Of a DNA stretch of 64,000 bases, positions 55,901 through 64,000 are shown one piece after another. The position numbers and the translations under genes are program-made. Position 1 is the stretch's first letter. Each line of letters begins with the position of its first letter. The stretch comes from Yamagishiella unicocca (Eukaryota > Chlorophyta > Chlorophyceae > Chlamydomonadales > Volvocaceae): the NCBI GenBank assembly GCA_003116995.1, contig BDSL01000069.1, positions 1 to 64,000 of the forward strand, written 5' to 3'. The notes beneath the pieces were generated by a model. The model was given only the letters and a program-made list of their open reading frames with translations, made no database searches and was not told the DNA's origin.

Positions 55901-58900
55901 GGCGGGGACGGGGGGGGGTACATCCAAGAACCGGTAACTCGACGTGGGAATTGTAGTGGGTGCATAGCGGGGGGGATGCACAGCGGCTCCCAAGCAGCCC
56001 TCACCTGGCGGCACGGGATTGTGGTGGTCACAGGTGCCCTAACCCCCCGCTCCGCCCTCGTCCCGTCGTACCCCCCGCTAATGTGCACCGCCCCCGCAAC
56101 CCAGTTCTCCAGCATGCATCTCAAAAAGTCTGTTCTGAACGGTTTTTTCGGGCATCCACGGGTCTCTCTCGACCCCCCCGCAACGGTTTTTAAACACCCC
56201 GCAAGGTCCCACACTCTCGCTCCTCGCCCCTCCATCCCACCCGGTCGTTGCACCGAGCACCTCCTCTTGCCCCGGCCTCCCCCTCCGCCTCCTCCTCCCC
56301 CTGACTCCCCCCCTACCCCTACCCCCCTACCCCTCTACCTATGTCGTGTATTCGGTCTTTCTGCCTCCGTCCCCCACCCGTCTTCCTCGAACCCCCCCAA
56401 CCCCCCTACCCCGATGTTTTTAACCCACCCCCTCCCTACCCCCTCCGGCCCCTCCTGCAGAACAAGCAGCGCACCTTGTACGAGCTGGGCCGGCTAGCCT
56501 ACGTGGACCTGCCGGTGCTCATGTGCGCCTTCGCGGCGGGCATCGTGGCGGCGCTGGGCTCCGCCCTCATACCCTACCTCTCGGGACAGATCATCGACTA
56601 CGCGTCCATCGAGCCGGACAGGTGGGGGCGGAGGAGGCCGGGGTCGGATCCGACAATGGATGGATGGATGGACGGGGGGCCGTTACTTGGCTGGGGGCGG
56701 GGTGGGGGACGGCGGGGGGGGCGGTTGGGAAGGAGTGCAGACAGGAGCGGAGACCGCCCGCGTGGGAGAAGGGGGGTTACAGCGGGGGGGGGGTTGCGAA
56801 GAAGGGGGTTACAGCAGGGGGGGGGTTGCGAAGAAGGGGGTTACAGCAGGGGGGGGTTGCGAAGAAGGGGGGTTACAGCAGGGGGGGTTGCGAAGAAGGG
56901 GGTTACAGCAGGGGGGGGGGGGTTGCGAAGAAGGGGGTTACAGCAGGGGGGGTTGCGAAGAAGGGGGGTTACAGCAGGGGGGGTTGTATAAAAACCGTAT
57001 TACGCAAGGGGACAGGATAGTTGGCGCACAGAAGGGGGGTTGCGAAGAAGAGACCCGGTGGTGTGTAGGAGTGGTACCGCGGGGGAGAGGTGCAGGGCGG
57101 CGGTATGCAGTGACAAACACACGCACACACACATACATACACAGCGAGTGGGGCAGGCGCGCAGTGGGGCGTAGCACGCAGTGTGGTAACACACCCACCC
57201 GCTGTCGGATCGGAGCCCCTCTCGTGCCCGGTGGTATCCCCGGTGCCGCCCCAGCAGTCTCCAAGCCTCCGCCAACCCGCCGCAGCTTGAGCCGTCGGCG
57301 CTTTACCCCCCCGCCTTTCCTCACCACCCCTCCCCTTCTTCGATGTCATGTGAACGGCTTTTCTCGCCTCACCCCGTCCAACACCTTTCTCCTTGCACAA
57401 CCACCCTTCCCCCCCCCCCAGGGCCAAGTTCACCCGCACCACGTTGCAGCTGCTGGTGGTGTCGGGTGTCACCGGCATCTTCACCGGCACCCGCGGGGGG
57501 CTCTTCACGGTGGCCATCACCCGCCTCAACGTGCGGCTGCGCCGCCAGCTGTTCCACTCGCTGCTGCAGGTGCGGGAGGGAGCGGCGGCCAGCGGGCAGA
57601 GCCGAGGGGAACAGCGGGCAACCGGAGGAGGGGGGGGAACAGAACCGATTACTCGACGTGGGAAGTGCAACTGGCACATGGGTTTGGAACACCTGGTCGC
57701 GTGCGCGTGCTGGTGTGCTGGGGTTGCCTGCCGAAACAGGCACCTGTGAACTCTAATGTGAAGGCGGTGTAGCGTGCGGAGCGAAACACGGAGGACCGGG
57801 GTGGCGAATGGGGACATGCTGATGCGGGTGACGCAATGACGCCTGGCGCCGTCCCAGCGGCAGCAGCCGGGGGGGTCCCAGCGGGCAGCCGGGGCAGCCG
57901 GGGGGAGGTTGCAAAAATCCCCGGTTACTCGACGTGGGAAGTATCGCTGGCGCCGTCTGAACGGCAGCAGCCGGAGGGGGGGGCGGCCAGCCGTAGGATG
58001 GTCGGGGCAGTCCCGATAGCTCATTGTGCAGCATGGGGCAAGGAGTGAGGTGGGGTGCGCGATAGACGATCGGGGCGCAGTCGACGAGGGGGTTCAACAC
58101 CCGTCCGGCGCCCTTCCTCCCTCCTCGTGACTGCCTCCGCACACACCCTGTCTGGTATCCCCACCCCCCCCCAACGCGCCCTCTCCCTTCTTTCCCCTCC
58201 CGCCTGTCATGTCAACCGACTTTCTCTCTCTCTCTTTTCCTGTCTTTTTCGTGTCAACGGTTTTCACGCCACCCCCCGCATCCACGGGTCTTCCTCGAAC
58301 CCCCCAAATTCCCCCCGACCCCCAGTTCGAGGTGGGTTTTTTCGACACCACCCGCACCGGCGAGATCACCTCCCGCCTGGCAGCTGACACCTCCACCGTG
58401 GCGGACCAGGTGGGCGCAGGGGGGGGGGCGGGGAGGGACCGACCGACCCACAGACCCGCGGGTCGGCATGCATTGTGGGCATCAAGGCTTTGGGGGTGCG
58501 GGGGCACGAAAGGCAGCGGCGTGTTTGGCATGCAGCTGTGACCCCGGCTGCGGCTGCGGGGGCGGGGGGGGGCTGCGGGAAGCTCCCGCTCGCGAAGGCC
58601 ATACACCTCATCCCATCCTCGCCTGCTTACTTGCCCTCTTACTTGCCCTCTTACTTGCCCTCTTACTTGCCCTCTTACTTGCCCTCTTAACTGCCCTCTT
58701 AACTGCCCCCTTACTTGCCCCGCTGGACACCGCCCCCATGCGCGCCCGGCCCGGCGTTTCACCGAATTGCTTCTGGCGCCGCTACTGAAATGTTTTGCTC
58801 CGGTTGCTGCTTCTGCGGCGGTTAAGTTCATTCTGTTTCCACTTGAGATCGCGCTGATGATAGCTATTGCCGCTTCCGCTGCCGCTGCCGCTGTTGCTGC

Positions 58901-61900
58901 CGCTGTCGCTGCTGCTGTTGCTGCCGCTGTCGCTGCCGCTGTTGCTGCCGCTGCCGCTGCCGCTGTTGCTGCCGCTGTCGCTGCTGCTGTTGCTGCCGCT
59001 GTCGCTGCCGCTGTTGCTGCCGCTGCCGCTGCTGCTGTTGCTGCCGCTGTCGCTGCTGCTGTTGCTGCCTCTGCCGCTGCCTCTGCCTCTGCCTCTGCCT
59101 CTGCCTCTGCCGCTGCCGCCCCCACCCGGTGCGGTGCAGGTGGGCCTCAACCTGAACGTCATGCTGCGCAGCGCCACACAGGTGGGGGCGGGAGGGGGGA
59201 GACAGGGGGGAGGGATGTACGGCACGAGGGGTGGATGTGTCCACGTGGCGGGAAGGCCGGGCAAGAAGACGGTGTTGCACCTCTGCTGGCGATATCCACG
59301 TGGCTAAGGGCAAGTGGAATGCAGTCCCGGATCCAACATACCACCTCCCTCTTTCCCCCGCCCCCCCCTCCCCCTCCCCCGCTCCCCCCCTCCCCCCCTT
59401 CAGGCCGCCATCGTGCTGACATTCATGTTCGCGGCATCCTGGCGGCTCACCATCGTGACCTTCATCCTGGTGCCCGTGGTGCTCACGATCAGCGGGGTAC
59501 GGCGGGGTACGACGAAGGACGGTTAGGGTACGACTCGGTTGCGGTGCGGCAGGCACCGCGCTGTCCGCAGAGGGCACCGAAGGGGGGGAGGGGGCCGGCG
59601 AGTTGGGGGTCCTTGGTGGCGGGTTGGGGGGGGGTCCTTGGTGGCGGGTTGGTGGTCCTTGGCGGCACGGCGACGGCAAGCAGCAAGCAGGGCCCGGTGT
59701 CAGCGGGGCCGGATGTCCCTCCCCCACACAGGTGTACGGCAAGTACTACAGCAAGCTGAGCAAACGGGTGCAGGCCGAGCTGGCTTCCGCCAACGGTGTG
59801 GCGGAGGAGGTGCTGTCCACGATGACGACTGTGAAGGCGCACGCGGCGCAAGTGGGCGGGGGTGGTGGGGGTTTAGGGTTTAGGGTTTTAGGGTCCGTAG
59901 ACATCTGTACAGCTGTGTTTTGGGGAAGGGGCGGGGCGGGGAGTGAACGGGGGTGGGAGCAGGGCAGGAGAGGTACTACCGGGATGTAGGCTGACGGGGG
60001 GGGGGGGGAGGGGGGGGAGCCTGGTACGTTGCCGCCGGCGAGCTAGGACCAGGTTGTCCCCCAGGATTCTAACGTCTAACCCCCCCGGCCCCCTCCCTCC
60101 ACACCCTCAAAACCCTCCACACTTCCCCCCACCCCAGGACTCAGCCGAAGCTGCCTACGCCGCCAAGCTCAAGGACTTCTACGGCCTGCTGGTGGGGCCC
60201 GGGGCTAGTGACCCGTGGGTCAGGGGGGCGACAGGGAGGCGCGGGATGTGGGGCCCGGGGCTAGTGACCCGTGGGTCAGGGGGTCGACAGGGAGGCGCGG
60301 GATGTGGGGCCGCAGCCCCAGTTCGGATCCGTTGGGACCGCACGTCCGCACCCCTTCCCCGTGTAGGCATGTGTTTTCGTGTGTCTCAAGTGAGTTCTGT
60401 TCCCCGCAGGGCCCGACAGGCGCCCGATTGGCCGTCCGGGTTTTCCTCTCCCCGTCAGGGCTCCCCTGCCGCCCCCCCCTGTTCCAGTAGCATGTGCGCG
60501 CGTCCCGGTGTCCGAAGGCTATGCACACGCTACACTTCCCACGTCACGTTACCGGTTCTTTTACGTAACCCCCCTGCTGTTTTACCCAAGTCGTGTAACC
60601 GGGTCCTTATGCCCCTCCCCCCCTGCAGCTGGCCGAGGCTGCCATGTACGCGGTGTATGCCGCCATCAACACCTTCCTACCCAACGTGGTGTCGGCGGTG
60701 GTGCTGTTCTACGGGGGGAATTTGGTGCTGGGGGGCCAGGTGGGTCGGGGGGGCGCGCTGGGCGGGCGTGGCTGATGCAGTGTCGGGTGAACGCACCGGC
60801 ATGAACCCCTGCGTCGCTACAACGTAACCCAACCAGGGGGCACCCTGGACTCAACCCCACCAAAACCCAACCCCAACCCCATGCTGAACCCTCTCCCCGC
60901 CCGCCCCGCTCCGGCCATCCCCGTTTCACATGTCGTGTAACCGGGTCTTATCTCCCCCCCTGCGCCCCTCCCCTGCCCGCAGCATGCATCTCAAAACGTC
61001 TGTTCTAAACGGTTTTTTCTGGCATCCATGGGTCTTCCTCGACACCCCCCTGCCCCCCCCTCCTGCCCCCCTCCTGCCCCCCCCCCCTGCCCCCCCCCTG
61101 CCTCCCCCCCCGCCTCCCCACACAGATGAGCCCTGGCGCGCTGGTGTCCTTCATGCTGTACCAGCAGTCCCTGTCCTCCGCCTTCCAGCTGATGGGGGAC
61201 GTCTTCTCAGCGCTCACGGCGGCCGTGGGGGCAGCGGACAAGGTGGGGGGGAGGAGGGGGAGGAGGCGGAGGAGGGGAGGGAGGAGGGGGAGGGGGAACA
61301 GGAGGAGCAGGAGGAGGAGCAGGAGGAGGGGCAGGAGAAGGAGAGGGGGAGGAGGGAGAGGACGTAGAGGAGGAGTAGGGGAAGAGGAGGGGGAAGAGGA
61401 GGGGGAAGAGGAGGGGAAGAGGAGGGGAAGAGGAGGGGGAAGAGGAGGGGTAAAACGAGGGGGAGAAGGGGGGCGGGGCGGGCTGGCGGCTTTCCATTGG
61501 CACTTGTATCCAACGACGTCCTCGAGCCGGGCCGGGTGGGCGGGTGGGCGTGGAAGGCACGTCGGTCGGTCGCTACACTGATGTGCGGCCGCCGCGCCTC
61601 AGGGTTCCTGGAAGCGCCGCCCGCCGCGTGTTCAGGCAGGACGGGAGGTATCGGTTCCCTCGTGTGGTGAGAAGGTGCGGTGCGTACCCCGCTTCCGGCC
61701 CCTCCCTCCGAAACCCAATCTCGCGACGCCGAACCCCCGATCGAGCCCGCAGGTCATCGAGCTCATGAAGCGCCCGCCCGGCATCCCCACCTCGGGCCGC
61801 CTGGTGCTGCCGCACCTGGAGGGCAGGGTGGAGCTGGAGGGGGTGGAGTTCCACTACCCCGCCCGCCCCGACACCAGGGTGCTCAACGGCCTAAGCCTCG

Positions 61901-64000
61901 TCGCGCAGCCAGGTGGGTTGGGACTTGGGAGGAGGAGACCCGCGGGTCGGCACGTAGGGAGGGTTGAAACCTAGGAGGACCCAGGAGAAACAGGTTGTGC
62001 GTTACTAACCCCGCGGTTTCACCCGAAGTCCCGAACCCGAACCCGAACCCTTCCAAATCCCTCCTTCCTTCCTGACGAACCCTTCCTCCTCCTCCTCCTC
62101 CCCCTCCTCCGCTCCCCCCAGGCGAGGTCGTCGCCCTGGTGGGCCCCTCGGGCGGCGGCAAGTCCTCCATCGTGAAGCTGCTGGAGCGCTTCTACCTGCC
62201 CACGGCCGGCAGGCGAGCAGCGACGGAGGGGGGCCCCCGGGGAACTGGAGGGCGGGGGTGTGTAAAACCCGTTTTACGGCAAAACCGTTTGGAGGGCGGG
62301 GGGGGGGGGGAACAAGAGGGGGAGGGGGGAGCCAGAGGGGGAGGGGGGGTGCCGTCTAGCTTGCCAACATGCTGCCTGGTGGTCTGCCACCACCACCCTC
62401 GCTGTGACCTCACGCCACGACACCGGACCTGTATCCTCTGCCGGGCCTCAAATCCCTGGCCCTGGCCCTGCCGACAGCGTACACGAGCACCCCGCGGCCC
62501 CCCCCCTTCCCCTTCCCCCTCCCGGCCACCACGTCGAGTAACCGGTTCTCGTTTGTGCCCCCCCCCCCGCTGCGCGCCTCTCCCCCTCCCTGGACCCAGG
62601 GTGCTGCTGGATGGCAACGAGCTAGGCGTGCTGGAGCCCAAGTGGCTCCGGCGGCAGGTGGCGCTGGTGAGCCAGGAGCCGGTGCTGTACGCTCGATCCA
62701 TCCGCCGCAACATCCTGTTCGGGCTGGAGGCCGAAGACGGCTGCGCCAACCCGCCCACTGAGGAGGAGGTGGTGGAGGCGGCCAAGCAGGCGAGCAGCGG
62801 CAGCGGCGGGGGGGTTACAATAATAGAACCGGTAACGCGACTGGGGAAATGTAGCGTGTGTGGGGGGGGAGGGATGAGAGGAAACCCGCGGGTCGAAACG
62901 TACTGCAGAGACGAATAAACCTTTGGGGGGAAGGACTTTGGACACGTGTTTTAGTCGGTGCGTGTCGGAGAGCTTGGCCCGGAGGGCAGCGGGGGGGCAG
63001 GGGGAGGAGGTACGGAGGGTTGCAAGGAAAACCCCTGTACGAAAAGAAAACCGTTTAGGACAGACGTTTCGAGATGCATGCTGGAGGGCGGGTGTTTGGT
63101 GGCGGGGGGGCCGGGCGGTGGGACGGAAGAAGCCATGGCGCAGCGGCGCTGCCTCCTTCCCAACCCGCAAACACCCCCCCCCCCCGGCATTTCAGCGGCC
63201 TCGAGCACGTGGTCAAACACGATACCATCCAGCTAACAATGCCAGTCCTCTTTGGTCGATTCCACCCGGCCCTCCTTGGTCGCTTCACGCCCCTCTGTCC
63301 CACCCGGGCGCATCGCGCAGGCCAACGCGCACGACTTCATCACCTCCTTCCCCGAGGGCTACGAAACCAGCTGCGGCGAGAAGGGGGTGGCGCTGTCGGG
63401 CGGCCAGAAGCAGCGCATAGCCATCGCCCGGGCGCTGGTACGGCGGCCGAGGGTGCTGTTGCTTGATGAGGCTACCTCGGCGCTGGACGCGGACAGCGAG
63501 GTACGAACGTACGGCGCAGCGGGGGGCCCGGGGGGCGGGGGAGGGGGGGGGGCAGGTAGGGGGGTGCCATGTTGCCGCCTAACCAGCCGGCGGTCCAAAA
63601 CACGCAATGACACGCACAGCTCCGCCGGGTTATCACCCCGCCAAACCCTCGCAACCCTCCCACCCCCCAGCTTAGCCGCCAAAGGTCATATTACGACCTT
63701 CGGCTTTCGTATCCCCAACCCAGTTCTCCAGCATGCATCTCAAAACTTCTGTTTCAAACGGTTTTTTCGGACATCCACGGGTTTCCCTCGACCCCCCCCC
63801 CCACACCTCTTAACCCCACCCCACCCAACTCCCCACCGATCCACTCCCCCACGTCCTTCGGTTCACGGGTGTCCCCTTACCCCCCACTCTCCTTTCCGCC
63901 TTGTCCCCGCGTTTTCCTCGCACCCCCCCACACCCCCCCACCACCCCATACACGAAACACACGCAGGCGGTGGTCCAGGAGGCTCTGGACCGCGTCATGG
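52990..64000 (+). CDS. TAP-like ABC transporter, B family half transporter (3' end outside the window)
   Basis: ATP-driven membrane transporter: a hydrophobic N-terminal extension, one six-helix transmembrane domain (from about residue 207) and one nucleotide-binding domain (from about 517), as in TAP/ABCB9 and plant ABCB25-27. Exons: 52990-53054, 53644-53734, 54188-54259, 54727-54892, 55538-55761, 56461-56621, 57422-57569, 58326-58409, 59140-59181, 59404-59496, 59732-59851, 60138-60191, 60629-60739, 61126-61242, 61753-61912, 62122-62212, 62600-62789, 63321-63500 and 63967 to beyond 64000. ATP-site motifs: A-loop Tyr551, Walker A GPSGGGKS (577-584), Q-loop LVSQEP (Gln625), signature LSGGQKQR (688-695), Walker [13 protein letters not shown] (708-719). 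[18 protein letters not shown] is the conserved first cytoplasmic loop. Introns 16 and 17 begin with GC, and intron 3 may too. Substrate and membrane are not predictable. Likely a homodimer. Confidence 0.95.
54022..54180 (+). repeat. ~55-bp triplicate before ABCB exon 3
   Basis: Three copies of CACCACCCAGCCTAGCCTGA, CACGACGTGCACCTCCACCT and CCCCCCC, the last ending at the acceptor (54187). Confidence 0.9.
54976..55153 (+). repeat. Three tandem copies of the 24304-24352 unit, then (TG)n
   Basis: GGGTGTGTTTTA(T)AATGCTGAGCTG followed by AGCCGCGAAGGAGACTTAGC, three times, the middle one shortened; then a TG dinucleotide run at about 55126-55153. In ABCB intron 4. Confidence 0.85.
56755..56990 (+). 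repeat. ~27-bp R2-related tandem array in ABCB intron 6
   Basis: About eight units of GGGGTTGCGAAGAAGGGGG and TTACAGCAG. The last unit runs into a full R2 element (56983-57035), suggesting amplification of the R2 start. Confidence 0.88.
58616..58722 (+). repeat. TTACTTGCCCTC 12-bp array in ABCB intron 8
   Basis: Eight to nine units of CTTACTTGCCCT, with TTAACTGCCC variants at the end. Confidence 0.9.
58866..59112 (+). repeat. GCTGCC/GCTGTT hexanucleotide array in ABCB intron 8
   Basis: About 40 hexamers of GCTGCC, GCTGTT, GCTGTC and GCCTCT up to about 30 nt before the acceptor at 59140. Open in all frames as poly-Ala, poly-Leu or Cys-Arg, hence not coding evidence. Confidence 0.92.
59870..59894 (+). 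repeat. Telomere-like TTTAGGG tract after ABCB exon 11
   Basis: GTTTAGGGTTTAGGGTTTTA then GGG, beginning 18 nt after the donor at 59852. Shorter TTAGGGTTT tracts lie after donors at 29336-29350 and 34899-34910. Confidence 0.78.

Noticed and set aside
58767..59759. Poly-Ala/poly-Leu open frames on both strands
   Set aside because: Produced by the GCTGCC hexanucleotide array in ABCB intron 8; the real ABCB exons lie on either side.

Overview
This window is nuclear DNA from a green alga, most probably a volvocine (Chlamydomonas/Volvox order). The grounds are very high GC with strong GC3 bias, seven intron-dense genes whose exons join in phase at GT-AG (and a few GC-AG) sites, TTTTAGGG-type telomere-like tracts, TGTAA poly(A) signals and a great deal of minisatellite DNA. 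No prokaryotic operon, CRISPR array or rRNA gene is seen. Gene models were built by hand: exons were joined by splice consensus, phase bookkeeping and recall of conserved family sequence, with no database search.

Layout. 1-2235 (-): 5' part of TOP6A, DNA topoisomerase VI subunit A. 2643-6406 (+): two-RRM SR-like protein with a long RGG/YGG tail. 7470-11659 (+): SURF4/Erv29-type ER cargo receptor. 11660-20634: repeat-rich region with a GC-poorer four-exon gene of unknown function (zinc-ribbon-like) and a 5'-truncated LINE fragment that sits between two copies of a ~0.5 kb repeat. 20635-36139 (+): importin-11 family nuclear transport receptor, 20 exons. 36140-39145: no supported gene. 39146-42675 (+): RGG/alanine-rich protein of unknown function with a WADE motif. 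42676-45035: convergent 3' space. 45036-52264 (-): DUF1308/UPF0415 (C7orf25-like) protein. 52990 to the window end (+): TAP-like ABCB half transporter, cut off in the nucleotide-binding domain.

The genes are ordinary housekeeping functions (DNA topology, RNA binding, ER export, nuclear import, membrane transport) and do not form a pathway. Two gene pairs are divergent (TOP6A/SR-like and DUF1308/ABCB) and may share promoter space of about 400 and 725 bp.

The most unusual signal is in the introns. Two short interspersed families (called R1 and R2 here) and telomere-like tracts recur in many introns. Read in the gene sense, forward (G-rich) copies always lie upstream of reverse (C-rich) copies within the same intron, in genes on both strands. 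Many introns could therefore fold their two halves together. Other points are two GC-AG introns with the same donor hexamer in the ABCB gene (plus a possible third GC donor), a perfect 33-bp hairpin in a TOP6A intron, and a ~930-bp C-rich minisatellite inside a DUF1308 intron.
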